A DNA stretch of 64,000 nt from Guillardia theta CCMP2712 (lineage: Eukaryota > Cryptophyceae > Pyrenomonadales > Geminigeraceae). The position numbers and the translations under genes were made by a program. This document shows positions 10,139-20,854 of the stretch, piece by piece (positions within the stretch are counted from its first letter, which is position 1; every line of letters begins with the position of its first letter). The DNA lies in assembly GCF_000315625.1 (NCBI RefSeq), contig NW_005434671.1, forward strand, positions 572,130 through 636,129. The letters are read 5' to 3'. Under the pieces are notes generated by a model. It saw only the letters and a list, made by a program, of their open reading frames with translations. It was not told where the DNA came from and ran no database searches.

Positions 10139-13100
10139 TCACGCTCTCCTACCGAGAAGGAGCCTGACCTTGGTGCCCGGCTGACCGATGATCATGCTGC
10201 GAATCTGCAAGAGAGCAGAGGCGTCAGAGCAACGAGGATGGAAGGAAGGAGATCTCAACCTGATCCACGGACATGTCGGTGACATTCACTCCGTCGACGG
10301 CGAGGAGGTAGTCCTCCAACTGCACTTGTCCGCTCTGTTTCGCCGTGCCCTACACATTTCAAGTCAACGAGTCAAGTTTGACGAGCTCGACCAGGCAAGG
10401 AAGTGACTGAAGGACTGGAGGGGAGCGGGGCTGCCGCTTCTGATACCTCGTTGAAGCTCGTGATGACGTAGTAGCTAGCAGGCGATGACTTGCCAAAGAC
10501 GATCCCGATGCCCGTCATCTGTCCGGGGGCGTTGGAGGCTCCGCGGAAGATTTCAACCTCACGGGTGGCGAGAGGCTGCGAGGGCTGGTGAGCGAGGGAG
10601 GACGGCAGGGAGCGACGCACCTGACTGGACAGCTGGGGAAGCGACTGAACCTGCGGCTGCACCTGCGCGTCCTTCTTGGGGGGAGGCATGGACTGTGCCG
10701 GACGAGAGATGGCAAGGCTAGCCAAGTCGGCCGCTGGGTTTGGCATGCTCGAAGTTGGAGGAGAGTGAAGCTCGTACGACGGCTGGATGGTGCTGGTCCC
10801 GTTCGGGGAATACTGTTCGGGGACGAGAGCGTCGCGGACTAGAGTGCTTGCAAGCTGCTCCTGATAGACACTCGATGGGCTGGCGGCCTGGAGCAGTAGA
10901 CGTCAGGTTGAGATTGCAAAAATCAAGAGGGAGGAGATGTCAGGTTCCTACCTGCTGCTGTGCCGATCCAACTGAGCTGCTGCTGGACATAGGGGTCAAA
11001 GTGACGTTGAAGTGCACTAGGGCATTGGGAGGCAGCGGCTTGCCCTGGAGCAACGGAGGGCGTGAGCAGGGAGGAAAGAGGCAGTGGGGCGGATCACGCA
11101 CCTGATCCTGGAAGGGGCACCAGATGTCAATCTTCTGACCAGCAGGGTAACGGGAGAGCTCGATGCCCGCAAGCTCAGCGACTGATTGAGGCTGAGCTCC
11201 TCCCGCCATCTCCGTCAAGGTGCCGCCAAGCAAGCAGCCCTCGAGCTCGGAGGCTGAGAGAATTACTTCGATCATCTCATGCCACACAGCTTGTTGCGAG
11301 CTTGGGTTCAGCGGGACCATCTTGGAGGCGAATGTCTTCCTCCCTCCCCCTGGCACGTTGCTCGGGTACTACATAGATCAGTCCATGTCGGTGGACCAAC
11401 ACTGTTATACCTGCATTGACAGAGTTGCTCCGACTTGACTTCCCGGAGAGACAGGAAGATTTTTGCCTTCAATGAAAAGGACTTGCACTTTATATGTGTC
11501 CGGCTGTTGGATCAGGTCAATGGCAGGCAGTCAAATACGCTCTAGTCCTTACCTTCACACTGTTTGGCTGCAGGCTTGCCAACGAGCTCGGACCTTTAAA
11601 CAGTAGAGATCAGAGGCGGTTGGAAAGCCCGAGATTAAAATACCGGAAGGAACACCTTGGCTCACGACACCTGCTGACTGCAGGAGGGTATGCTTAGGAG
11701 AACTCGAAGCCGGGGGCGAGGGCGTCTGTGAGCTGACCGGAACCGGAAGCTGGTAGCTGACAGGAGCAGGAGCCTGCAAGCTAGCAGGAGGGGGGGCCTG
11801 CAAGCTAGCAGGAGGGGGGGCCTGGTAGCTCACCGGGGCAGGGGCCTGGTAGCTCACCGGGGCAGGGGCCTGGTAGCTCACCGGGGCAGGGGCCTGGTAG
11901 CTCACCGGGGCAGGGGCCTGGTAGCTCACCGGGGCAGGGGCCTGGTAGCTCACCGGGGCAGGGGCCTGGTAGCTCGCTGGAGGCGAAGGAGTCCGGTTGC
12001 TCACGGGAGGCGAAGGAGACTGATAGCTTGTGGGTAGAGGAGCCTGGTAGCTGACTGGAGGCGAAGCTAGGTTGTCAACAGGAAGAGGAGCCTGGTAGCT
12101 AGCTGGAGGCGGGGCTTGATAGCTTGCCGGAGCAGGAGCCTGATAGATGGCTGGAGGTGTAGATGACCGCTGTGGATATGACATTGAGTTAGTCGAGGTC
12201 TTGTCATGCACAGTAGCGCGAGCTCTCACATTTTCTGCTGCATTCTTCAACACTCTCAGCTCGTGGCTTCTGAGGACCATGATGGGAGCAGGGAGGGCTT
12301 GCTCGTTCCGCTCCAGCCCCAGCTTGCACCAGGTTCCGATGGGACCCAGCACGGCCTCGTTGACCATGTTGGGGCTCCAGTTGCTGACTTCCACGTCATC
12401 GACCGTCAAGAGGATGTCACCCTGCCAACTCAGGTCACTCGCTCCTCATGCTCGGAGGCAGGCTCGCAACCTGTTGCACCCCCGACAACACCGCCGGGGC
12501 GTTGGGGAGGAGGTCTTCGACTCGGTACCTCGTGCCTCCCCGGGGATCGTTGACTTGTTGGAGGCTGATGCCGATCCCAGCCTTGCGCACGAGGTGCTGG
12601 TACCTGTGCCAACCTACAGGAGATTTCTGCATCCCCAACAATCCGATCAATCTGCATGCACGCCACCACGTACAAGACGGCAACCTGGATCAGCCCGATC
12701 CCGTCCAGGATGTCCACAACCTCAGCCGTGTCTCGCTGGTTGAAGATTTCGCTGCGAGGGAGGAGCAGTGAGACAGGTGAAGCCTGCAAGACAGAGGAGG
12801 ACGCACTCGACAGCGATGTTGGCGGAGGTATCATGCAGAGCGTACACGTTGATGCCCTTGCAGGTGTGCGTCTCGATGGGCTCCTTCAAACCGTCCCACG
12901 TCGCAATGACGTTGCACGACTGGAGTCGTTGCAGCTTGACGGGGGGAACGTCTCCTGCGACGGCGAAGTTGCAAAACTCGCAGTCAACCATGCTCGCCAT
13001 CGTGTTGACTTGGTCGATCATGATGGTGACATCCTTGCAGCTGCCAGGTGGATCAGCAACGACTGAGACAGCATGCGGTCCAACCTGACGATCTGAATTT

Positions 13101-13314
13101 CTCCGCACGACCCGTACAGCCTTATCATGCATTTGCTGCAGCGATTGATCGTCACTTTCGTGTTGGGCCACTCTCTCAAGTTGATCTGAACGTTCTGATC
13201 CTGTTGGATCCCCTGGACTAGCAGCCCACCATCTGAGGCTGGAGCGATGATGGGTGGGAGTTGCTTTCCACTTGCGTACAAATCAATATCTTGCTGGCTG
13301 CCGTGGACAGACAT
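10139..13314 (-). CDS. Multidomain scaffold: CARP-like beta-helix, PDZ, 8-aa repeats, C2-like, PDZ
   Basis: Exons (minus): about 13314-13085, 13084-12807, 12751-12685, 12581-12471, 12421-11644, 11593-11553, 11503-11411, 11368-11102, 11044-10952, 10887-10447, 10349-10260, 10204-10139. Introns are 42-103 nt; nearly all junctions keep frame. Order: a CARP/CAP-C-like beta-helix (VTINRCSKCMIRLYG ... VTIMIDQVNTMASMVDCEF); a PDZ domain (AGIGISLQQV ... GDILLTVDDVEV); a Pro-rich tract with 8-residue SYQAPAPV repeats; a C2-like domain (YKVQVLFIEGKNLP ... SQQAVWHEMIEV); a Pro/Gln linker; and a second PDZ (GIGIVFGK ... EDYLLAVDGVNV ... IRSMIIGQPGTKVRLLLG). The first two exons do not join in one frame without a 5-nt jump near 13085, so a sequence error or missed splice is likely there. 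A splice acceptor immediately precedes the ATG at 13314, so the true 5' exon is probably missing. Likely a membrane-proximal or cytoskeletal scaffold; no function can be named. Confidence 0.65.
11823..11975 (-). repeat. 24-bp in-frame tandem repeat (SYQAPAPV), about 6-7 copies
   Basis: On + the unit is tggtagctcaccggggcagg plus ggcc. Copies are almost identical in the centre and grade into diverged relatives on both sides (11750-12150: SYQAPPPA, SLQAPPPA, SYQSPSPP). Because 24 is a multiple of 3, copy-number change keeps the scaffold gene in frame. Confidence 0.9.
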
Positions 13315-14149
13315 CTGAAAAGTAATGTGAGCGCAGTGAAACAGACTGAGACGATGCTGATGCTTCATGAACTCAGAAATTTGCTGGAATGTAAAGATCG
13401 GCTATGATGGTCAGGTTAAAGCACCTTGGATTCCCTCCTCTACATTTCAGGTACTCATTTCTTCTGAGAGTGTGTTGAAAACCCATTCTAGCCCTTTTCC
13501 TCCTCCCGGAATCCTAGTCCTCCTTTACCCCCACCACCTCCTCCTCTTCCTCTTCCTCTTCCTCCTCCCGAGTCCTCCTCCTCCTCCCCCTCCTCGTATC
13601 CCTGTTCGTATGTTCCGAGTCGCCATCGAACCCCCCCCTCCACCCCCCCCCCACTTACCCTGAAAATGAGGTGTAGAAACCACCTGACCTTGTCCGATCG
13701 GATCATCGGTCATGACCCCACCCTCTACCCCTATGTCCCTATACTTACTACCCCATGAGAAATCCTCCGGATTCTCTACCCCCACTACCCCACCCCCCAA
13801 TTCGACTACCACCCTCAACCGTACCTCCGAGGTTCAAGCTCTAACGGCATCCAAAGGCCCACTGGCCACTCCCCCACCCCTCCTCTGAACCATAAAGTAC
13901 CCCCCCTACCCATTGACTGAGACATCACCAGTTGGGTGACCTCGCTACGAAAAGAGGTCCTAGCAATATTCGTAGGTCATGAGAGTCCTTGGACCAGACA
14001 CTAGGACCCCGACAACTCTACTAGGCCTAGTACCTCGAGTGCGACGGCGGTGTCGCAAAAATAAACAAGAGGGGTCAATTAAAAAGTGATTATACTTCCA
14101 CGGTTTCAAATGTAACCGACCGGTCACGACTCGGACTCACTCGGAACAG

Positions 14150-14880
14150 GCTTCTTTACTCAAACCGTTCGGCGCGGGGTCACTGGCTGCCCGGGCGGGC
14201 CGCCTCCGAGTGCGCGCCGCCTACCGTAACCGTAACCGGGGCGCCACTGGCGCCCACCATCCGATGCCATCATCCGAGTCGGACGGCCGCATTCATGTGC
14301 CGGTCGGACTCCCGGACTCTGATGAGATCGGACCGGGCCCGCCCGGGCCGGCCCGGCCCGGCGCCCGGCTCACTGCGGCGCGGCTCGGGCTCCTAACTAG
14401 TAACCGGGCCGGGCCCGGCGGGGACCCGGTGCACAAGGACAATCAGGAGAGTCGAGGAGGCTTGCCAGGAGGCTTGACCCTACTTTACTGAAAGTTAAGT
14501 TGAAAATCAGCACGAGGACAACTGGCAATTATCAAGAGAGCCTGCGAGGAGGCTTGACCGTGCGGCCTCAGCCGACACTGTGGCACTGATTGGCCGCACA
14601 CGCGCCACGCGGCCGCCCAGGGCCGTCCTGGAACTAACCGCCGGTAAACGGCGCGGCACTGCCGCAGGCCGGACCCCGCGCTAGACTCGCGGCCCGGGCC
14701 GGGCCGGCGGGCCCCCGGCCGGGCCCGGCGCCGGGTTGCCGCAGTGTGACTGAGGCTCGCGGCCGCGACTCGGCGGGCGCCGGGCCGCCGCTGGTCGGAT
14801 CGGACACCCGGCCCTCAGTGCCCCGGGCGGGCCCGGCCCGGCCGGGCCCGGGGCCGCACAGGCCCCCGGGCGCGCGTGGG
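14150..14880. repeat. GC-rich island B, member of a dispersed repeat family
   Basis: Bases 14279-14303 match 30786-30810 exactly in inverted orientation (25 nt), and the flanks are similar over about 75 bp. Also contains an internal repeat of gaggaggcttgacc (14455 and 14549 areas). No ORF with coding character and no terminal repeats that I can define. Confidence 0.7.
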
Positions 14881-14884
14881 GTGT

Positions 14885-15215
14885 GTTTACAGTGGGATGA
14901 GGGGGTACTAGGGGTAGGCGAGTCAGAAATGTAAGCAAAGGAGGTGGTGAGGCGTAAGAGGGAACACAGGGGGTGAAATCTGGGTCTGAAAGGGGGTAGG
15001 GGTACCTACCAGGAGTCTCCACCCCCGTATGATGAACAGACTTATTGTTACACGTCTGGGGGTGGGGGAATCTCTAGTGGAGGGGGTAGGGTGGGGAGAA
15101 AATCCTTGGTAAGGGTGCTGTACAGTATGACTGGATGGTCAACGTAGGGGTGAAGAAGAAGGACTATGTTGCATGGGGGTAGGGTAGGGTAAGGTAGGGT
15201 TGTTGTTAGGGTTGG
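14885..15215. promoter_or_regulatory. G-rich GGGGTAGGG tract upstream of the CLC gene
   Basis: Repeated ggggtagg, gggtagggt and ggggtacct words lie 270-600 bp ahead of the CLC start codon. Similar tracts precede several other genes in this window. Runs of three or more G spaced by TA or T could fold as G-quadruplexes; the regulatory role is inferred from position only. Confidence 0.4.
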
Positions 15216-15483
15216 CCCGCCCTGATGATGGCGTACATTCAAGGCCGGGAGGGAGAAGGAGAAGGAGAGGGAGGAGGCGAGAGCAGGACGAATGCTGACC
15301 AGCCATGCACAGAAGAACCAAAGGACGAGGATCAGAGGTAGATCTTGACCGCCAAGATCGAGGCAAGCAGCTGCATACGCGTCTTTGCGCCCCGGATTCT
15401 TGGGTGTCTTCCTGAAAAACTTCGAAACTTGAGTTACTTGACCTCCGCTGCTCACCCTCTTGCTGTCGGGGTCCTGAGTCAAG

Positions 15484-17727
15484 ATGAGCATACCAGGCCT
15501 GGTGTCTGTGAAGCGGTGCAGGCTTCCATGGATCCCAACAGCTGCGACTTTGCTGTCCCTCTTGCACGTTGTGCACCCGTTGACTCTCCCACTCAGTTTG
15601 AGCCCCACGCCGAGGCTGTCTGGGCATGCCCTGCTCCTCAAGAGCACAAGATCGATGGCGAACAGAGGGATGTCTCGCTTGCGAATGACCATAACGCAGC
15701 CAAGGAAAGATGAGCCCAACAACTTTCAAGAGATTGGACTCATCGGTGCTGCAGCGGTGGTTGGAGCGGGATCTGGCCTGGCAGTGGTGGCTTTCAAGGA
15801 AGGGATCAAGGCCATGAGGGGATGGACTTACCAGGGGTCGTATGCTCAGCTTGTCCACAATATCGGCTCGTTTCTCCCGTCCTCCGGGCTGCCTAACATG
15901 GAGGGTATCAACCTCGAGTACATCTGCTTCCCTGTGATGGGAGGGCTGCTCACCTCGCTCTTCCTCTTGGTCCTCCGCAAGGACTTCGGGCCGGGCCTGA
16001 CCGGTCAGCTCGAGGAGGTAGACCGAGGCGTTCCCATCGACCCCGTCAGGTTCCTTGCCCGGCAAGTCTCCGCCGTGGCTGCCCTGGGCTCGGGATGCTC
16101 CCTGGGACCTGAAGGGCCCTCGGTCGAGATCGGGCTGACGGTGTCAAGAGCAGTCTCCAGCACGCTGGGGCTGGATGCGTCCCTCAGGAGGATCCTCGCC
16201 TCTGCTGGGGCGGCAGCTGGGGTGGCAGCTGGGTTTAACGCGCCTCTGACGGGCGTCGTGTTTGCACTGGAGATCGTGCAGCCCACGATCTCGAAGCAGG
16301 AGGAAGGCCTCCCCGACGCGAAGCTCACAACCGCGCAGAGGGCGGCCGCGGGAACCGTCCTGACGTCAGCAGCAATCGCGTGTCTTGTCGCCCGGTCAGG
16401 CATCATGGTCTCCGAGCGGTTCATGGTGAAGGAGTACTTCATCGTGGACAAATTCGCGGAGCTGCCGGTGTACATGACGCTGGGAATTCTCACAGGGGTG
16501 GTGGCGGCGAGCTTCCGTTTCCTCGTCAATCAGTTCAGAAAGTTCTATGCGGGAGAGGTTCCAGGGCTAGAGGGGATGGCTCGAGTCCCGCGGGAGCTGA
16601 AGCCTTTGATAGCTGCTTCCCTGTGTGGGGTGGTGGCGACCAAGTATCCTCAAGTGCTTTTCTTCGGCTACGAGACGGTGAACAGCTTGCTCGCCGAGTC
16701 AGCGACTTACGTTGACGATACTGAGACGCTCCTGACCCTCATGGTCCTCAAAGTCACTCTCACCGCGTCCTGCGTGGCCAGCGGGCTCATGGGAGGAATC
16801 TTCGCTCCTTCCTTGTTCTTCGGAGCGACGCTGGGAGCAGCTTATGACAACGTGATGCGAGGAGACTTGGGGTTGGACATCGCCAGCACGACGAGGTACC
16901 CGAGAGCTCTCTTGGGAATGAAGTGACTTGATGCAGCTACGCGATGGTCGGGGCCGCGGCGGTGCTTGCCAGTGTGTTCAGGGCTCCGGTCACAGGTTGT
17001 CGATTGAACTCAAGCGGCTTGTCTGACTTGTCTCTCGCTCTCAAGGGATCCTCTTGCTCTTTGAGCTCACGCGCAACTATGACATCGTAATGGAGGAGAC
17101 AGCGAGTGTGGCACATGAGCTTACAAGCCCACGCAGGTGCTGCCACTCATCGCAACAGTGGCCATGGGAACAGTCACCATCGACATGTGAACCTTGCTCC
17201 TGGCCCTTGGCTTGTGCTGACATAAGCGCAGCATCGAGTCCTCTCATCCTCAGCCAACTTGGGCCTGGTGGTGGCAAAATTCCAACCCTGAGAACAACGG
17301 CTCTACATCGGCGGCCGAGGACCCCGACATCCTCTGTGAGGGATTGTGCGCGCTCGCGATGTCCTGACTGTCATGCAGGGTCTGCACTCAAGGCAGGAGC
17401 GGACGAGGACGACAACATCAGCTTGAGAAAACTTCTCTCCTCGCTCGAGGTAGCGACCTTAGTGGACGACGCGGAGCCCTTTGACGTGTCATGGCAGACG
17501 CTGAGGGAGACAGGCAGCATCGACAAGCACACCCTCGTGGAGATGATCCGGAAGCTGGGCTTCGACGAGGAGCACGAGAGCATCCAGAGCCTGGGCGGGG
17601 GGCCTGGCGAGCTGGTGGACGAGGACGAGGTCCGGCTGCTGCTCCGACGCCTTGTGGGTAACGTGCTGCCTCCCACCCTCCTTGACGCCTCTGGCAGATC
17701 GAGGACAACCAAGTTGAGCGCAAGTGA
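15484..17727 (+). CDS. CLC-family chloride channel/transporter (plant CLC-e/f type)
   Basis: Exons 15484-16895, 16937-16995, 17046-17086, 17137-17186, 17232-17335, 17379-17653, 17698-17727. All junctions are GT-AG, introns are 41-50 nt, and the total is exactly 657 codons. The central motif GSGCSLGPEGPSVEIG holds the gating glutamate in GPEGP, the form found in plant CLC-e/f rather than the GREGP/GKEGP of most CLCs. Other CLC landmarks: GFNAPLTGVVFALE, SGLMGGIFAPSLFFGA, and YAMVGAAAVLASVFRAPVT followed by GILLLFELTRNYDIVLPL. An 85-residue N-terminal extension has a hydrophobic stretch and then basic residues, so organelle (perhaps plastid) targeting is possible. The C-terminal 140 residues are acidic, and I cannot recognise CBS domains in them. 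Without the 41-nt first intron the frame would stop in GMK, so the splice is decisive. Confidence 0.88.
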
Positions 17728-17904
17728 CGCGTGCTCCTCTCCCTCCTCCTCTCCCTCCTCCGACCTCTCCTTTGTGTCTTTTTAGGTTCTCTTAGCCCCG
17801 GCGCCTGTTAGATAGTCTCCGCTGCTCGTTGTTCTTCCCTTGTTTTCAAACGTTCGGTGGTCTTTACATGTCATTCGTCCCATCAGCTCCCTCCTCCCGC
17901 CCTC

Positions 17905-18850
17905 TCACTGCGTTATCGGCGGCATACGCAGCGCTACCTTGTCCAGCTCCTCCTTTGCTATGGCAACAAACATCTGAAGATCGACCTGAAGAGAGCCTGT
18001 GAGCCTCCGTCCTCGCTTCTCCTCCACAAACTCCTCCTCCTCTTCCCCCTCCCCCTCCCCGAACTCCACCTCCTTCTCCTTCACCACGACATCCTCCTTC
18101 TGCCACTCTCCGACCCCCTCCTCATCCTCCCTGATTTCCCCAGCCACCTGCAGCCCTCACCTTCTCAGTCGATGTCGAAGTGAAGTCCTTGATGCCCAGG
18201 TTCTGCATCGCTTTCTCTAGCTGAGAGGGCGTGAGGGGAACATAGCAAGGAGGAAGCAGTATGCCGCTCACTTGTACATGCGTTATCTTCCCGCTCCCCG
18301 TCAGGTCAAACATCCCGAACATCGCTATCAAGTCCTTCTCCTCAAAGAATGACGGGACCTGAGCTCAATCCCTCAGCGGACCGGCACCACTGACATCTCC
18401 TGACGAGATACCGGGACTTGCTGCTGCTGGCATTCGTGGATTCTTTTCAGCTCTTCGACTAGAAACGCGCGCGGGTCCTCCGGCTTTACAAACAAAATCT
18501 ACTTGCAATGGTTGACGGTGGGTAGACGTGCAAAAGAACATGCTCCTCCTCCCCCAAGTACAAGGGGAGGCAGCAAGCGACAGGAGAGAGCAGGAGCAGG
18601 GAGGGAGAGGGAGACTGCAAGGATAGATGAAGAGCGAGGAAAGGGAAGCTGGGGAGGGATGGGGGACGAGAGTTATTTGAACATGTGGAGGGAGGGAAGG
18701 GTATGAACGGGGAGGGAGGGGAAGGAGGAAGGGAGAGTTCTGGCTGTAGGAGGAGCATACCTTTGTACTGAGATGTCTGATCAAGCTTCTGATGTTCTTC
18801 TCCTCTAGATACTTCTCTGCTGACTTGCGCGGATCCTTTGATTCCGCCAT
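17905..18850 (-). CDS. EFCAB10: EFCAB10-like protein (RIIa/DPY30-like plus degenerate EF-hand)
   Basis: Five exons (minus): 18850-18761, 18498-18412, 18358-18272, 18220-18161, 17985-17905; exactly 135 codons, 134 residues, close to the size recalled for vertebrate EFCAB10. N terminus SAEKYLEEKNIRSLIRHL with EDPRAFLVEELKRI is the helix-turn-helix RIIa/DPY30-type dimerisation motif. Then DLIAMFGMFDLTGSGKIT holds an EF-hand-like loop (D1, T3, S5, T9), but position 12 is not Glu, so calcium binding is doubtful. EFCAB10 is a poorly studied protein with cilium-associated expression. The 262-nt first intron is purine/pyrimidine-rich (18510-18740). Convergent with the CLC gene, 178 bp between stops. 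Confidence 0.75.
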
Positions 18851-19190
18851 GGCGCCCCGAGCCCCAATGTGGAAGGAACAACTCACCTTCAGGGGAGGGG
18901 GGTGGTAATCTACGGGGTCCATTTATATTCAAAATGCCCTCATAAGATAGGGTGGGGTGGGTATGGAGGGGTGGTCAAGAATCGGACGTCCGTTGATCTC
19001 TCGGTTGGTCTCACCTGTCAAGTCACTCACTCTGAGAGCAAAGGAGGAAGACGATGCGAGGAGAGGAGGGGAGCGAAGAGAAGATGAAGGGATCCTAGGG
19101 GAGGAGAGGAGGGAGGAGAGGAGGGAGGAGAGGAGGGAACAGCCCAGAGGGGAGAATTCAGCTTGTAATCATAACTGGCAACAAATTCCC
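18851..19190. other. EFCAB10-like upstream region with GA-rich repeat
   Basis: Holds a gatagggtggggtgggtatgg tract about 100 bp upstream of the EFCAB10-like start (on its promoter side) and a (GGAGGAGA)-like purine repeat at 19094-19140. Part of 19140-19190 may be the 3' coding end of the uncertain minus-strand exons next to it. Confidence 0.4.
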
Positions 19191-19502
19191 TCAAAGTGGA
19201 TCGAAACTTGCTCTTTCTCTGAGCGAAAGCTTCGATAGCAACAGCCTCCGACAGGCAGGACCTGACCTGAAATAAAAAATACCTTGGCTGCCAACGTCCC
19301 GACTTAGCTCGATGCCTTGGGCACCATGCAAGACATCAATCAGATTCCAATCATCCTTGCGCTCTCTATTGGTGGCCCTTGTCTCATGACTGCCGATGCC
19401 TCTTTCTCTTGCACTGGTGGGTCGACGTGGCTGACTTGCCACTGAGGCGTGCGAGAAGTCACTTACAACCCGAGAAGGTCTAGGAGCCCTTCTCTCTTCC
19501 AC
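19191..19502 (-). CDS. Unidentified minus-strand exon(s)
   Basis: The minus frame from about 19510 to 19282 reads like protein (Arg/Ser-rich, then DDWNLIDVLHGAQGIELS and RDVGSQ). It ends at a plausible donor (AAG/GTATTT), after which AVAIEAFAQRKSKFRSTLRE can be read from 19242 down to about 19150. This could be the tail of the MgtE-like gene just upstream on the same strand or a small separate gene; I could not find a junction that settles it. No family recognised. Confidence 0.3.
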   Translation of the reverse strand: MEERRAPRPSRVVSDFSHASVASQPRRPTSARERGIGSHETRATNRERKDDWNLIDVLHGAQGIELSRDVGSQGIFYFRSGPACRRLLLSKLSLRERASFDPL

Positions 19503-19637
19503 CTGATATTCCTCGGTTCTCTACCGGGCCGACACCTCCTCCTCCACCACCACCACCTCTTCTGCCTCCTCCTAGCGGAGGTGTAAGTCTGCCCTGTGAT
19601 AGCTGCTCATACACACGTCAAAGCTCTCGCTGCCCCT

Positions 19638-20854
19638 TCAACCCACTTTGCCAAGGATTGCCGACGAGATCATGCAAAGGATCAAAACCCCCATGATGTC
19701 AGTCAGAGTCGCCAGCATCGGCGAGCTGATGTGGCACGGGTCCAGACCAGCCCTCTCCAGCGCGAGAGGAACGACTGTCCCCCCAGCGATCGCCCCGACG
19801 ATGGTCAAGAAGGTGGCAGCGGACACGATGAAGGCTGCGGTGATGTTGGACCCGTGAGTAATCATCACCCTGACGAAGGCAGCGGCCGCCAGGATCAACC
19901 CGATGGCGCTGGATGCCAGCACCTCCCTCAGCAACACCTTGAGCATGTTCTTGGTGTTGATCTCCCCGGTGCTCATCCCTCGGATTACCAAGGACGAGCT
20001 CTGGTTCCCCGCGTTCCCTCCGGTCCCTATGAGCATCGTGAGGAACAGCGCGAGGAAGACGTTCTCCTGGATCAGCTGCTCGTAGTGCGAGAGCACCACG
20101 GAGCTCATGGACTGGAGGATCATCAAAGTGGTAAGCACTGAGCTCCTCCTGACGATCAAGTCCCATAGCGAGCTGCCGAAGTAGGATCGATCCCTGATAC
20201 GATTTCGACCCTCGAGCGTCACTGTACCCTGCCATGAGTCGGGTGAGAAAGGAAGGAGGCGGCATGGGGCAGTGGAGTAGCTACCTGTTGTAGCCTCTCC
20301 TTGTCCGAATCGATGATCAGAGTGTCGACGACGGCGTCCTTCATCAGTCCCGATTGCCTCAAACGATTGAGAATGTCCTCGGGGTTTCCTTTCATCTTCA
20401 ACACCATGTTGAAGGATCCATCGTCATCCAACACTATCTCAGTCTTCTTGTCTTCATTCGCTTCGGCTTGCAGCCCTCTCTGAACTGCTTGCTTCTTGTT
20501 CCTCCGCTGCTGCAGGCCCTCCACCAACTTGACGATGCTTTCTTCTTGGTCAGAATGAACGACTGGATCCCGGTTCATGCTCACTCCATAGGCGATGCTC
20601 CCGTTGATCCTCCTCGTCCGCTGCATCTCACTCGCGTTGTCCTGCTCGTCTGCATTCTGCTTCAATGACGCCCTGTTGCAAACAAAACTGCGGCTGTTCC
20701 TCGTGGACAGCATCAGGGTAGCAAAGGCTGAGGAGACTGAAGGGGGACAACGACGAGACGGACAGCTTCGAGAGCAAGGAGGGGAGGGAGGGAGAGACAC
20801 GATGAGCGGCAAGCCCAGCAGCGCCAGCAGCGCTTGAGGCCGCCACCCTGGCAT
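19638..20854 (-). CDS. MgtE-type divalent cation transporter, N-terminal targeting region
   Basis: Exons 20854-20285 and 20228-19638 (56-nt intron), 386 residues. The second exon is the MgtE membrane domain: LIQENVFLALFLTMLIGTGG followed by NAGNQSSSLVIRGMSTGEI carries the GNAGNQ pore signature of Mg2+/Co2+ transporters, then further TM helices to the C terminus. The cytosolic N and CBS regulatory domains of bacterial MgtE are absent; instead the first exon has a short acidic region (KTEIVLDDDGSFNMVLKMKG). The ATG at 20854 gives a strongly hydrophobic N terminus (RPQALLALLGLPLIVSL), and SSAF occurs about 45 residues in. That arrangement suggests a secretory-pathway or complex-plastid membrane, but cleavage is uncertain. 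An in-frame ATG at 21019 exists but would bury the signal. Confidence 0.8.

Larger units (their letters stand above)
13315..15483. other. Long divergent intergenic region without a recognisable gene
   Basis: Contains a C/T-rich stretch (13495-13665), CCCTACCCC-type tracts (13715-13915), GC-rich island B (14150-14880), and GGGGTAGGG-type tracts (14885-15215). Promoters of the scaffold gene (-) and the CLC gene (+) should be here, and the missing first exon of the scaffold may be in 13370-13480. ORFs across the island are shadows of the GC bias. Confidence 0.55.

Noticed and set aside
14210-15022. GC-rich ORFs on both strands, Pro/Arg/Gly-rich
   Set aside because: They follow from high GC content in the repeat island; no family motif, and no start or splice context.
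14885-15215. Telomeric or subtelomeric repeat (GGGTAGGG words)
   Set aside because: Spacing is irregular, tracts occur repeatedly inside the window between genes and in both orientations; no uniform telomere unit.
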